Shown: positions 46,568 through 59,551, numbered from the stretch's first letter. The stretch is DNA of 64,000 nt from Pantoea sp050157905 (GCF_050157905.1 NZ_JBKIWZ010000001.1:2790001-2854000); one strand, 5' to 3'. Translations and numbers: made by a program. Notes: generated from the letters alone by a model not told the origin.

Positions 46568-46637
46568 TTTTTTGCTCAGGTCTTCCCCGCAGATAGCGTG
46601 GTTTCAGGCGCAAAGCGTCGTAACAGCATATTCGACC

Positions 46638-46667
46638 AGCCCGCAGCGTAAGTTGCGGGCTTTTTTT
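46638..46667 (+). terminator. Terminator after prmA
   Basis: AGCCCGCA and TGCGGGCT pair around an 8-base loop and are followed by a run of T ending at 46667. Confidence 0.9.
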
Positions 46668-46867
46668 ACCTGAATTGGATGCTTGTATCGTTAATCACGG
46701 CATGTGACGTTTATTATCTGGTGAATTGCCGTACTTTTCTGGAAAAATTTTTGCTCACAATTTCAGCATAAATTAGTAAGCTTATGATATTAAAGAATAA
46801 TTATTAATAGTTCCCATCATCGCCCGGTTTTCATTGATCTTTCTTGCTGATTGTTCAAAGTTTGGCC

Positions 46868-46896
46868 TTTCATCTTCCTGCAAAAATGCGTAATAT
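46868..46896 (+). promoter_or_regulatory. dusB-fis promoter
   Basis: -35 TTTCAT (46868-46873) and -10 TAATAT (46891-46896) are separated by 17 bp. A GC-rich discriminator (ACGCCGCC) follows. The sequence around the -10 is nearly the same as my recollection of E. coli Pfis, which is under growth-rate and stringent control. Confidence 0.75.
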
Positions 46897-46934
46897 ACGC
46901 CGCCTTGCAGACACAGTATGGCCATTCTGACTTC

Positions 46935-47900
46935 ATGCGTATTGGAAACCTCCAGCTGAGAAATCGACTGATTGCAGCGCCTATGGCCGGTATTACCGAC
47001 AGGCCGTTCAGGACGTTGTGTCATGAAATGGGCGCAGGCATGGCAGTTTCTGAGATGTTGTCATCTAACCCCGAAGTCTGGGCAAGCGACAAATCTCGAT
47101 TACGTATGGTGCACAGTGATGAGCCAGGCATTCGCGCCGTGCAGATTGCCGGTTGCGATCCCAGCGAAATGGCGCAAGCTGCACGCATTAATGTCGAGGC
47201 TGGTGCACAGGTCATCGACATTAATATGGGGTGCCCTGCCAAGAAGGTTAACCGCAAAATGGCGGGTTCAGCCTTGCTGCAATATCCTGCCGTGGTGGAG
47301 TCCATTCTCTCCGCAGTGGTTAATGCAGTGAACGTGCCGGTCACGCTGAAAATTCGTACTGGCTGGGATCCTGAAAACAGGAACTGTGTCGCGATTGCCC
47401 AATTGGCTGAACGCTGCGGTATTCAGGCTCTGACGATACATGGCCGCACTCGTGCCTGCCTGTTCAACGGAGAAGCTGAATATGACAGCATTCGGACAGT
47501 TAAGCAGAGTGTTTCCATTCCGATTATCGCGAATGGAGACATAACTGACCCGCATAAAGCCAGAGCGGTGCTCGACTATACAGGGGCCGATGCTCTGATG
47601 ATAGGACGCGCTGCTCAGGGAAGACCGTGGATCTTCCGGGAAATCCAGCATTATCTGGACACTGGGGAGCTGCTTGCCCCGCTGCCACTGGCAGAGGTCA
47701 AGCGCTTGCTTGTTTCGCATATACGTGAGCTGCACGACTTTTACGGTTCAGGCAAGGGATACCGTATAGCGCGTAAGCACGTCTCCTGGTACCTGCAGGA
47801 GCATGCCCCTAATGACCAGTTTCGGCGCACATTCAACGCCATTGAGGATGCCAGCGAACAGCTGGAGGCGTTGGAGGCATACTTCGAAAATCTTGCGTAA
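46935..47900 (+). CDS. dusB: DusB, tRNA-dihydrouridine synthase B
   Basis: DusB is an FMN enzyme reducing U17 of the tRNA D-loop. I chose the ATG at 46935 (MRIGNLQLRNRLIAAPMAG), giving 321 residues as in E. coli; the frame is open 28 codons upstream through the promoter. The TIM-barrel FMN sites and catalytic Cys100 in NMGCPAKKVNRK are present, followed by a C-terminal helical tRNA-binding domain. It is the first gene of the dusB-fis operon. Confidence 0.97.
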   Translation: MRIGNLQLRNRLIAAPMAGITDRPFRTLCHEMGAGMAVSEMLSSNPEVWASDKSRLRMVHSDEPGIRAVQIAGCDPSEMAQAARINVEAGAQVIDINMGCPAKKVNRKMAGSALLQYPAVVESILSAVVNAVNVPVTLKIRTGWDPENRNCVAIAQLAERCGIQALTIHGRTRACLFNGEAEYDSIRTVKQSVSIPIIANGDITDPHKARAVLDYTGADALMIGRAAQGRPWIFREIQHYLDTGELLAPLPLAEVKRLLVSHIRELHDFYGSGKGYRIARKHVSWYLQEHAPNDQFRRTFNAIEDASEQLEALEAYFENLA

Positions 47901-47923
47901 CGAAATAAAGAGCTGAAAGAACT

Positions 47924-48220
47924 ATGTTCGAACAACGCGTAAATTCTGACGTACTGACCGTTTCTACCGTTAACTCACAGGATCAGGTAACTCAAAAACC
48001 TTTACGTGATTCGGTTAAACAGGCACTGAAGAACTATTTTGCTCAACTGAATGGTCAGGATGTGAGCGACCTGTATGAGCTGGTTTTGGCTGAAGTCGAG
48101 CAGCCTCTGTTGGACATGGTGATGCAGTATACCCGTGGCAACCAGACCCGTGCTGCCCTGATGATGGGTATCAACCGCGGCACGCTGCGTAAGAAACTGA
48201 AAAAATACGGCATGAACTGA
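47924..48220 (+). CDS. fis: Fis, nucleoid-associated protein
   Basis: Fis bends DNA and activates rRNA and tRNA promoters during fast growth. The 98-residue protein (E. coli 98) has the N-terminal beta-hairpin arms and a C-terminal helix-turn-helix (GNQTRAALMMGINRGTLRKK). It is cotranscribed with dusB, 23 bp downstream. The rrn P1 promoter and the tRNA-Gly promoter in this window are probable Fis targets. Confidence 0.99.
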   Translation: MFEQRVNSDVLTVSTVNSQDQVTQKPLRDSVKQALKNYFAQLNGQDVSDLYELVLAEVEQPLLDMVMQYTRGNQTRAALMMGINRGTLRKKLKKYGMN

Positions 48221-48242
48221 GTTTTAGTTCAGTCTGTTAATC

Positions 48243-48267
48243 ACGCCAGCCTTCGGGCTGGCGTTTT
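48243..48267 (+). terminator. Terminator after fis
   Basis: ACGCCAGCC-TTCG-GGCTGGCGT is a perfect 9-bp stem on a stable TTCG tetraloop, followed by a T run. Confidence 0.94.
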
Positions 48268-48648
48268 TATTTGTGCGTCATCCCACAAAGTCACGGCAAT
48301 GAGCATGAAACAGTTTCCCGTATTATGGTAACTATAGTTGCAGTTGCTGACGTGATATTTTGCCCTCTCTTCTTTTCCTCCTTTCGCGACTGTTTATTTC
48401 TGATCTGGCTCTCTTTCCCTGTCATCACTGATTGTGTGATTTTCTGCGCATTAAAAAGCAACAGATTCTTTTCATACATTCCTGCCTGAGTGAACGCTCA
48501 CACTGCTCTCATAGAGTGAAACTATTTGCACTAATTGTGATCGGGTCGACTCGCATTGCTTCCTTTTGGTGCGCGATATTAGCGGAACTTTTCCAGGTGC
48601 TTCCGATTATTAACCGTTCTTTCAGCCTTGTTCAGGCCTCTGCAAACC

Positions 48649-48664
48649 TGGCACCAGCTTTGCA
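48649..48664 (+). promoter_or_regulatory. Sigma-54 promoter of the aap operon
   Basis: TGGCAC-CAGCT-TTGCA matches the -24/-12 consensus TGGCAC-N5-TTGCW at every defined base. Transcription would start near 48675, about 80 nt before the aapJ ATG. A GCTTCCTTTTGGTGC sequence near 48560-48575 resembles half of an NtrC site. This fits nitrogen-limitation control of the homologous yhdWXYZ operon in E. coli. Confidence 0.8.
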
Positions 48665-48754
48665 GAGTCGTGGATGGCTGACAGCCACAGACAGGAAAAA
48701 CGCACAGTAAAGTGCGCAAACATAACAACATAATCCCGCCACACAGGATGCTTT

Positions 48755-49780
48755 ATGAAAAAGATGATGCTCTCTACGCTGATCGCCGCGGCCTCGCTGG
48801 CTGGCCTTGCTCAGCAGGCACACGCAGGCACCACACTGGATGCGATAAAGAAAAAAGGATTTGTTCAATGTGGGATCAGTGACGGCTTGCCGGGCTTTTC
48901 CTATGCCGATGCCAGTGGCAAGTTCACGGGTATCGATGTGGATGTCTGTCGTGCTGCGGCTGCCGCAGTATTTGGCGATGCCACCAAAGTGAAATATACC
49001 CCGCTGACCGCCAAAGAGCGTTTTACCGCCCTGCAATCCGGCGAAGTCGATGTGCTGTCACGTAACACCACCTGGACCTCATCACGCGATGGCGGCATGG
49101 GCTTTCTGTTTGCGGGCGTGAACTATTACGACGGTATCGGCTTCCTGACTCACCAGAAAGCCGGTCTGAAAAGTGCAAAAGAGCTGGATGGCGCCACTGT
49201 CTGTATCCAGGCGGGCACCGACACTGAGCTGAACGTGGCAGACTTCTTCAAAGCCAACAAAATGCAATATACCCCGGTGACCTTTGACCGTTCCGATGAG
49301 TCGGCCAAAGCGCTGGATAGCGGCCGCTGCGACACGCTGGCCTCTGACCAGTCGCAGCTTTATGCACTGCGTATCAAGCTGGGCAAGCCTGACGACTTCA
49401 TTGTGCTGCCAGAAGTGATTTCCAAAGAGCCGTTAGGACCGCTGGTACGCCGCGGTGATGATGACTGGTTCACTATTGTGAAATGGTCTCTTTACGCCAT
49501 GCTGAATGCGGAAGAGATGGGTATCTCCTCGAAGAATGTCGACCAGATGGCTGCGAAGCCAACGACGCCTGATATGGCGCACCTGCTGGGCGCAGAAGGT
49601 GATTTTGGTAAAGATCTGAAGCTGGATAATAAGTGGGCCTACAACATCATCAAGCAGGTGGGCAACTATCAGGAAAGCTTTGACCGTAACGTCGGTAAAG
49701 ATAGCGCACTGAAGATCGCTCGCGGTCAGAATGCGTTGTGGAACCAGGGCGGCATTCAGTACGCTCCGCCGGTACGTTAA
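48755..49780 (+). CDS. aapJ: AapJ/YhdW-type amino-acid ABC transporter, periplasmic binding protein
   Basis: This is the substrate-binding protein of a general L-amino-acid ABC importer (PAAT family). The 341-residue precursor has a signal peptide cleaved near AHAG (about residue 24), then the SBP_bac_3 fold (FVQCGISDGLPGFSYADASG, ITGIDVDVCRA-like FTGIDVDVCRAAAAAVFGDA). It is the first gene of an aapJQMP operon driven by a sigma-54 promoter. Exact amino-acid range is not deducible from sequence. Confidence 0.93.
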   Translation: MKKMMLSTLIAAASLAGLAQQAHAGTTLDAIKKKGFVQCGISDGLPGFSYADASGKFTGIDVDVCRAAAAAVFGDATKVKYTPLTAKERFTALQSGEVDVLSRNTTWTSSRDGGMGFLFAGVNYYDGIGFLTHQKAGLKSAKELDGATVCIQAGTDTELNVADFFKANKMQYTPVTFDRSDESAKALDSGRCDTLASDQSQLYALRIKLGKPDDFIVLPEVISKEPLGPLVRRGDDDWFTIVKWSLYAMLNAEEMGISSKNVDQMAAKPTTPDMAHLLGAEGDFGKDLKLDNKWAYNIIKQVGNYQESFDRNVGKDSALKIARGQNALWNQGGIQYAPPVR

Positions 49781-49848
49781 CAGACCTCGCCAATCGGGCA
49801 CCGTATTCTGCGGTGCCCTACCCCAGCTTTCGTTACTGAGGTTTCAAC

Positions 49849-51027
49849 ATGTCACAACGCCCAACCGTGAAAAGGGATTTTTCATTTGGTAATCCCACGG
49901 TTCGCGCCTGGATTTATCAGCTCATCGCCGTTGTCGCGGTGCTTGGTGTGGTGGGTTATCTGGTACACAACACCATTATCAACCTTGCCAGTCGCGGCAT
50001 TACATCGGGATTTGGATTTCTTGAGCGCACGGCCGGTTTCGGCATCGTGCAACACCTGATTGAGTACACGGAGGGAGATACCTACGCGCGCGTGTTTATG
50101 GTCGGATTAACCAACACGCTGCTGGTGTCTGCGCTCTGTATTGTTTTCGCGTCGATTATTGGATTTGCGGTTGGTCTGGCCCGCCTGTCTGATAACTGGC
50201 TGCTGCGGAAGCTTTCAAATATCTATATCGAGACCTTCCGTAACATCCCGCCCCTGCTGCAGATCTTCTTCTGGTACTTTGCGGTACTGCGCAACCTGCC
50301 CGGCCCGCGCCAGGCACTGAACGCCTTCGATCTGGCCTATGTCAGCAATCGCGGGCTCTACGTGCCGTGGCCGACCTACGCACCGGGCAGCTGGCCGTTT
50401 ATTATCGCATTGCTTCTGGCATTAGCCGTGAGCTATGGTCTGTTCCGCTTCAACCGGACGCACCAGCTGAAAACCGGTCAGTTACGTCGCACATGGCCCG
50501 CTGGGGTGGGGATGCTGATCCTCTTTCCGCTGCTGGCCTATATCGGGTTTGGCCCGGCAACGCACTGGGATGTGCCGCAACTGCGCGGGTTCAACTTCCG
50601 CGGGGGCTCGGTGATGATTCCGGAGCTGGCGGCACTGACGCTGGCACTGTCGATCTATACCTCGTCGTTTATCGCGGAAGTCATCCGATCCGGCATCCAG
50701 TCGGTGCCGCATGGTCAGCATGAAGCCGCACGATCGCTGGGCCTGCCAAACCCGGTGACACTGCGTCAGGTGATTATTCCGCAGGCCATGCGGGTAATTA
50801 TTCCGCCGCTGACCAGCCAGTACCTGAACATCGTGAAGAACTCCTCTCTGGCCGCCGCCATCGGTTATCCCGATATGGTGTCGCTGTTTGCCGGTTCGGT
50901 CCTGAATCAGACCGGCCAGGCTATCGAGACGATCGCAATCACGATGGGCGTTTACCTGATTATCAGCCTGCTGATATCGCTGCTTATGAACGTCTACAAC
51001 CGCAAGATTGCGCTGGTTGAGCGTTAA
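49849..51027 (+). CDS. aapQ: AapQ/YhdX-type amino-acid ABC transporter permease
   Basis: This inner-membrane permease pairs with AapM. The 392-residue protein (E. coli YhdX 393) has about eight membrane segments and the permease EAA loop (GQHEAARSLGLPNPVTLRQV) near the C-terminus, which contacts the ATPase. The long insertion between the first segment and the core is typical of Aap permeases. Confidence 0.94.
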   Translation: MSQRPTVKRDFSFGNPTVRAWIYQLIAVVAVLGVVGYLVHNTIINLASRGITSGFGFLERTAGFGIVQHLIEYTEGDTYARVFMVGLTNTLLVSALCIVFASIIGFAVGLARLSDNWLLRKLSNIYIETFRNIPPLLQIFFWYFAVLRNLPGPRQALNAFDLAYVSNRGLYVPWPTYAPGSWPFIIALLLALAVSYGLFRFNRTHQLKTGQLRRTWPAGVGMLILFPLLAYIGFGPATHWDVPQLRGFNFRGGSVMIPELAALTLALSIYTSSFIAEVIRSGIQSVPHGQHEAARSLGLPNPVTLRQVIIPQAMRVIIPPLTSQYLNIVKNSSLAAAIGYPDMVSLFAGSVLNQTGQAIETIAITMGVYLIISLLISLLMNVYNRKIALVER

Positions 51028-51042
51028 GAGAACGGGATCCTT

Positions 51043-52143
51043 ATGTCTGTCACTACACATGAAACGCCCCCCGTCCCAACGACGCTGTTCAGTCGCGCCT
51101 GGCTCTGGGCTCGTAAAAATCTGTTTTCAAGCTGGTTTAATACCTTACTGACGCTGCTGTGCCTCTGGATAATCTGGCATGTCATTCCGCCGGCGCTTAA
51201 CTGGCTGGTCTTTCAGGCCAACTGGATTGGCTCCACGCGTGCCGATTGCACCAAAGAGGGCGCCTGCTGGGTCTTTATCCATGCACGATTCGGTCAGTTC
51301 ATGTATGGGCTCTACCCGCATGAACTGCGCTGGCGCATTAACCTGGCACTGGTGATTGGCCTGCTGTCGATTGTGCCGATGTTCGTGAAAAGTCTGCCTT
51401 ATCGCGGACGCTATATCGCCGCCTGGGCGGTCATCTATCCACTGACAGTGTGGTTCCTGCTCTATGGCGGTTATCTGGGGCTGGATCGGGTTGAAACCCG
51501 TCAATGGGGCGGATTAACGCTGACGCTGATCATCGCCTCGGTCGGGATTGCCGGTGCGCTGCCGCTGGGTATTCTGCTGGCGCTGGGTCGCCGTTCACGG
51601 ATGCCGGTGGTGCGTACACTGTCGATTATCTTTATCGAGTTCTGGCGTGGCGTTCCGCTGATTACGGTGCTGTTTATGTCATCCGTGATGCTGCCGCTGT
51701 TTATGTCAGAAGGAACAACGATCGACAAGCTGGTGCGCGCGCTGGTTGGGGTGATCCTTTTCCAGTCCGCCTATGTGGCCGAGGTGGTTCGCGGCGGCCT
51801 GCAGGCACTGCCTAAAGGGCAGTATGAAGCCGCCGAGTCGCTGGCGCTGGGCTACTGGAAGACGCAGATGCTGGTGATTCTGCCACAGGCACTGAAGCTC
51901 ACGATCCCCGGCCTGGTGAACACCATCATCGCCCTGTTTAAAGACACCAGTCTGGTCATCATCATCGGCCTTTTCGATCTCTTCAGCAGCGTCCAGCAGG
52001 CCACGGTCGATCCGGCCTGGCTGGGCATGTCGACCGAAGGCTATGTCTTTGCTGCGCTGGTCTATTGGATTTTCTGTTTTAGCATGTCGCGCTATAGCCA
52101 GTATCTGGAAAAGCGCTTTCACACCGGGCGTACACCGCACTGA
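51043..52143 (+). CDS. aapM: AapM/YhdY-type amino-acid ABC transporter permease
   Basis: This is the second permease of the importer. The 366-residue protein (E. coli YhdY 367) has about eight membrane segments and an EAA loop (GQYEAAESLALGYWKTQMLV). It follows aapQ by 15 bp and is followed by aapP 8 bp later, consistent with one operon. Confidence 0.94.
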   Translation: MSVTTHETPPVPTTLFSRAWLWARKNLFSSWFNTLLTLLCLWIIWHVIPPALNWLVFQANWIGSTRADCTKEGACWVFIHARFGQFMYGLYPHELRWRINLALVIGLLSIVPMFVKSLPYRGRYIAAWAVIYPLTVWFLLYGGYLGLDRVETRQWGGLTLTLIIASVGIAGALPLGILLALGRRSRMPVVRTLSIIFIEFWRGVPLITVLFMSSVMLPLFMSEGTTIDKLVRALVGVILFQSAYVAEVVRGGLQALPKGQYEAAESLALGYWKTQMLVILPQALKLTIPGLVNTIIALFKDTSLVIIIGLFDLFSSVQQATVDPAWLGMSTEGYVFAALVYWIFCFSMSRYSQYLEKRFHTGRTPH

Positions 52144-52151
52144 GGTTTTAC

Positions 52152-52913
52152 ATGACTGACTCTATGACACACTCTTCCGACCCGTTGATGATCTCGCTTG
52201 AGAACGTGAATAAATGGTACGGGCAGTTCCACGTACTGAAAGACATCAATCTGCAGGTAAAACCCCGCGAACGTATCGTGCTGTGCGGCCCTTCCGGCTC
52301 CGGTAAATCGACCACGATTCGCTGCATCAACCATCTGGAGGAGCATCAGCAGGGGCGCATCGTGGTGGATGGTATTCATCTTAACGATGATGTGCGTAAT
52401 ATTGAGCGCGTGCGCACCGAAGTCGGTATGGTCTTCCAGCACTTTAACCTCTTCCCCCATCTGACCGTGTTGCAAAACTGCACGCTGGCACCATCGTGGG
52501 TGAGAAAGATTCCAAAGAAGGAAGCGGATGAACTGGCCATGCACTATCTGCAGCGCGTGCGTATCGCTGAACATGCGCATAAGTTTCCGGGACAGCTCTC
52601 GGGAGGGCAGCAGCAGCGTGTGGCAATTGCCCGCTCGCTCTGTATGAAGCCGAAAATTATGCTGTTCGATGAGCCAACGTCGGCGCTGGATCCTGAAATG
52701 GTGAAAGAGGTGCTGGATACAATGATTGGCCTGGCTGAGGATGGAATGACGATGCTCTGCGTGACACATGAGATGGGCTTTGCCCGGACGGTCGCAGACC
52801 GGGTGATCTTTATGGATCGGGGTGAGATCGTCGAAGTCGCGCCACCTCAGGAGTTCTTTGCCAATCCGAAATCGGAGCGCACCCGAGCGTTTCTGTCGCA
52901 GGTTATCCACTGA
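52152..52913 (+). CDS. aapP: AapP/YhdZ-type amino-acid ABC transporter ATPase
   Basis: This ATPase powers AapQM. The 253-residue protein has Walker A GPSGSGKST (about 46-54), Q-loop VFQHFNLFPHLT, signature LSGGQQQRVAIARSL, Walker B IMLFDEPTSALD and the H-switch His in VTHEMGFA. It is the last gene of the operon and is followed by a terminator. Confidence 0.97.
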   Translation: MTDSMTHSSDPLMISLENVNKWYGQFHVLKDINLQVKPRERIVLCGPSGSGKSTTIRCINHLEEHQQGRIVVDGIHLNDDVRNIERVRTEVGMVFQHFNLFPHLTVLQNCTLAPSWVRKIPKKEADELAMHYLQRVRIAEHAHKFPGQLSGGQQQRVAIARSLCMKPKIMLFDEPTSALDPEMVKEVLDTMIGLAEDGMTMLCVTHEMGFARTVADRVIFMDRGEIVEVAPPQEFFANPKSERTRAFLSQVIH

Positions 52914-52935
52914 CAAGCCGTTCAGACAGTCTGTT

Positions 52936-52960
52936 AACCCGGCCTGGTGCCGGGTTTTTT
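52936..52960 (+). terminator. Terminator after aapP
   Basis: AACCCGGC and GCCGGGTT pair around a short loop and run directly into a T tract ending at 52960. Confidence 0.9.
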
Positions 52961-53073
52961 ATGGCCTGAATCCCACAGACAGCTTTGCTTTTTAACAGGT
53001 ATAAGATGCCCAGACAGCGGAGTGATGGGTCAACAGAGATCAGGAAGGCTGAAAGTATTTATTGCGCCCAACG

Positions 53074-53102
53074 AAAAAAGCCCTTCGCATACGCGAAGGG
53101 CT
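53074..53102 (-). terminator. Terminator of the rRNA operon
   Basis: On the minus strand a perfect 9-bp stem, GCCCTTCGC / GCGAAGGGC, is followed by TTTTTT, 13 bp beyond the distal 5S gene. Confidence 0.93.
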
Positions 53103-53114
53103 CTCTCTTATTTG

Positions 53115-53234
53115 ATGCCTGGCAGTTCCCTACTCTCGCATGGGGAGGCCCCACACTACCATCGGCGCTACGGCGTTTCACTTCTGAGTTCGGCATGGGG
53201 TCAGGTGGGACCACCGCGCTACAGCCGCCAGGCA
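53115..53234 (-). rRNA. rrfF: 5S rRNA, distal copy
   Basis: The 120-nt sequence starts TGCCTGGCGGC and ends GAACTGCCAGGCAT, with the standard 5S helix I pairing. It is a near-copy of the proximal 5S, differing at one base near the 5' end (CTGTAGC here, CTTTAGC there). It lies downstream of tRNA-Thr as in E. coli rrnD. Confidence 0.97.
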
Positions 53235-53266
53235 AATTCTTTTATTTACCGAACTCGTGTCTTAAC

Positions 53267-53342
53267 TGGTGCTGATACCCAGAGTCGAACTGGGGACCTC
53301 ACCCTTACCAAGGGTGCGCTCTACCAACTGAGCCATATCAGC
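53267..53342 (-). tRNA. thrV: tRNA-Thr(GGT)
   Basis: The 76-nt cloverleaf has CCA encoded. The anticodon loop reads CTTGGTAAG, anticodon GGT. It lies between the two 5S genes, the thrV position of E. coli rrnD. Confidence 0.97.
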
Positions 53343-53354
53343 ACACTAAATTTG

Positions 53355-53474
53355 ATGCCTGGCAGTTCCCTACTCTCGCATGGGGAGGCCCCACACTACC
53401 ATCGGCGCTACGGCGTTTCACTTCTGAGTTCGGCATGGGGTCAGGTGGGACCACCGCGCTAAAGCCGCCAGGCA
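53355..53474 (-). rRNA. rrfD: 5S rRNA, proximal copy
   Basis: The 120-nt gene follows 23S by about 200 bp. It has intact terminal pairing (TGCCTGGCGGC / GCCAGGCA). Nearly identical to the distal copy. Confidence 0.97.
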
Positions 53475-53671
53475 AATCTTGGTGCACGAAACGAATCTTT
53501 TACGTTATGACCGCGTTGCCATCGCTCAGCCACACCGGTCACATACGTCAGTATGCTCCCGCTGATGTCTTCGCTCTGCGCCTTGTCACGCCGCAAAATC
53601 TTTCGTTTCCGCAAATTCTTATCCGGAAAACAGGGCTGAAAATCGTCTCTCAAAAACGCCTCTGGCGTTGT

Positions 53672-56575
<2,904 letters not shown>

Positions 56576-56703
56576 TCACAACCCACAGGCGTTTTTCACG
56601 CTGCGGACTGCAGGGATTTGAGAGACTCGTACGCATCGCCTTTTTCATTCTTATTACGGAGAATGAAAGCGACGCGTCGTTTCAATTTTCAGCTTGTTCC
56701 GGA

Positions 56704-56716
56704 TTGTTAAAGAGCA
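56704..56716 (-). promoter_or_regulatory. boxA antitermination site in the 16S-23S spacer
   Basis: TGCTCTTTAACAA on the minus strand matches the rrn boxA, which recruits NusB-S10. It lies between tRNA-Glu and 23S. Confidence 0.8.
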
Positions 56717-56801
56717 AATATCTCAGACGCGTCTCCCTGCTCGCGCAGCGGAAACGGTTTTGAGATACTGTGGAGACACCTTTCACCTGTCACCAAGCAG
56801 G

Positions 56802-56876
56802 TGGCGTCCCCTAGGGGATTCGAACCCCTGTTGCCGCCGTGAAAGGGCGGAGTCCTAACCGCTAGACGAAGGGGAC
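56802..56876 (-). tRNA. tRNA-Glu(TTC) in the rRNA spacer
   Basis: The 75-nt sequence includes the CCA end. The anticodon loop reads CTTTCAC, anticodon TTC. Acceptor GTCCCCT / AGGGGAC and T-loop GTTCGAATC match enterobacterial tRNA-Glu. It is the only tRNA in this 16S-23S spacer. Confidence 0.97.
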
Positions 56877-56964
56877 ACGATAGTGTCACGACTTCGCAGC
56901 CGTCCTGCTCATTACTTTTTATCAGACAATCTGTGTGAGCACTGCGCGGGACTGTATCTTAAGG

Positions 56965-58506
<1,542 letters not shown>

Positions 58507-58658
58507 AAAGTTTGATTTGCTGCAACCAGTGCAGCGATGCTCATCTGTAAAACGTCATAATGAATGTCATTATGTGTTCACTCGTGAGACTTGATATTTT
58601 TTGCGTCCGGAGACGCTGATATCAATCCTGCGAGTGCCCACACAGATTGTCTGATAAA

Positions 58659-58671
58659 TTGTTAAAGAGCA
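58659..58671 (-). promoter_or_regulatory. boxA antitermination site in the rrn leader
   Basis: TGCTCTTTAACAA on the minus strand is followed by the leader sequence TTTATCAGACAATCTGTGTG, typical of enteric rrn leaders. Confidence 0.85.
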
Positions 58672-58710
58672 GCGCGAACAGTGCGTTAGCGTCCTGTCGC
58701 GAGGTGGCGT

Positions 58711-58738
58711 ATATTACGCTTTCCTCCTTCAGAGTCAA
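58711..58738 (-). promoter_or_regulatory. rrn promoter P2
   Basis: -35 TTGACT (58733-58738) and -10 TAATAT (58711-58716) are separated by 16 bp, 205-230 bp upstream of 16S. Confidence 0.82.
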
Positions 58739-58829
58739 CCTCTTTTTCAGAAGTTTTTCTCCGGCGGGTCAGTCTCCTGAACCTCTCAGCACGCTTCCCG
58801 TTGCCGGTGTGCCGTGTTGATGGAGGCGC

Positions 58830-58857
58830 ATTATAGGGATCCCGTTTCAGAGCACAA
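58830..58857 (-). promoter_or_regulatory. rrn promoter P1
   Basis: -10 TATAAT (58830-58835) and -35 TTGTGC (58852-58857) have the 16-bp spacing typical of rrn P1. The discriminator GCGCCTCC, which confers stringent control, follows. The -35 differs from E. coli TTGTCA. Confidence 0.85.
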
Positions 58858-58996
58858 CCCTTTTTTTAGATCTTTTTTCTGAATGGTTATAAATGATCCA
58901 GATTGATGAGATCGCCAGCGATCCAGGCAAGAATTGGCTTGTCAGCTGGTTGAAATCGCATCAGGCTGAGCTGAAAACATGATAAAGGAGAACATA

Positions 58997-59551
58997 ATGA
59001 GTTCCGCTCTACGTCCCTATAAGCATCTTTTTCCGCAAACCGGTCAGCGCGTCATGGTGGATCCCAGCAGTGTCGTCGTCGGCGATGTGATTATGGAGGA
59101 TGACGTCAGCATCTGGCCGCTGGTTGCTATCAGGGGAGATGTGAATCAGGTTCGCATCGGCGCCCGCACCAATGTTCAGGACGGCTGTGTTCTGCATGTG
59201 ACGCACAGGTCTGCGTCTAATCCACAGGGCTTTCCGCTTATTATTGGCGAGGATGTCACGGTCGGACATAAAGCCATGCTTCACGGCTGTACCATTGGTA
59301 ATCGCGTGCTGGTTGGTATGGGATCTATTCTGCTTGATGGCGTGATAGTAGAAGAAGAGGTGATGATTGGCGCCGGCAGTCTGGTGCCGCCGGGTAAAAG
59401 ACTGGAGAGCGGCTATCTCTATCTGGGGAGCCCGGTCAGACAGATCAGGCCACTGAATGAGAGTGAGAAAGAAGGCTTACGCTATTCCGCTAACAACTAC
59501 GTTACCTGGAAAGATGATTATCTGGCTGGCGATAACCAGATCCAGCCCTGA
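58997..59551 (+). CDS. yrdA: YrdA, gamma-carbonic-anhydrase-like hexapeptide protein
   Basis: This is a left-handed beta-helix protein of the gamma-carbonic anhydrase/CaiE family; its enzymatic role in enterics is unsettled. I chose the ATG at 58997 (MSSALRPYKHLFPQTG) because AAGGAG lies six bases upstream, giving 184 residues (E. coli 184). The zinc-ligand His residues appear in DGCVLHVTHR and VTVGHKAMLHGCTIG. It is convergent with yrdB; the ends of the two genes overlap by about 34 bp. Confidence 0.94.
   Translation: MSSALRPYKHLFPQTGQRVMVDPSSVVVGDVIMEDDVSIWPLVAIRGDVNQVRIGARTNVQDGCVLHVTHRSASNPQGFPLIIGEDVTVGHKAMLHGCTIGNRVLVGMGSILLDGVIVEEEVMIGAGSLVPPGKRLESGYLYLGSPVRQIRPLNESEKEGLRYSANNYVTWKDDYLAGDNQIQP

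Larger units (their letters stand above)
46568..46934. other. prmA-dusB intergenic region
   Basis: This 367-bp region has no gene. It contains the prmA terminator, a very AT-rich stretch (46700-46810) and the dusB-fis promoter. The AT-rich part would be the place for Fis and IHF sites that control this promoter in E. coli; I did not assign individual sites. Confidence 0.6.
48221..48754. other. fis-aapJ intergenic region
   Basis: This 534-bp region has no supported gene. It has the fis terminator at its left end and a sigma-54 promoter with possible NtrC half-sites at its right end. A 72-codon hydrophobic ORF (48271-48489) was rejected. In E. coli, yhdJ, yhdU and acrSEF lie in this gap. Confidence 0.6.
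58507..58996. other. rrn leader and promoter region, up to yrdA
   Basis: This 490-bp region has no protein gene. It contains the 16S leader with boxA, promoters P2 and P1 on the minus strand and, at its right end, the short yrdA upstream region on the plus strand. Fis sites are expected upstream of P1 (58860-58930) but I did not assign them. Confidence 0.7.

Noticed and set aside
48271..48489. 72-codon hydrophobic ORF downstream of fis
   Set aside because: It starts at a non-ATG codon inside the terminator's flank, lacks a ribosome-binding site and matches no small membrane protein I know, including E. coli yhdU as far as I can recall.
53115..53474. Two 120-bp direct repeats that could be an element's flanks
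   Set aside because: Both are 5S rRNA genes of the same operon.
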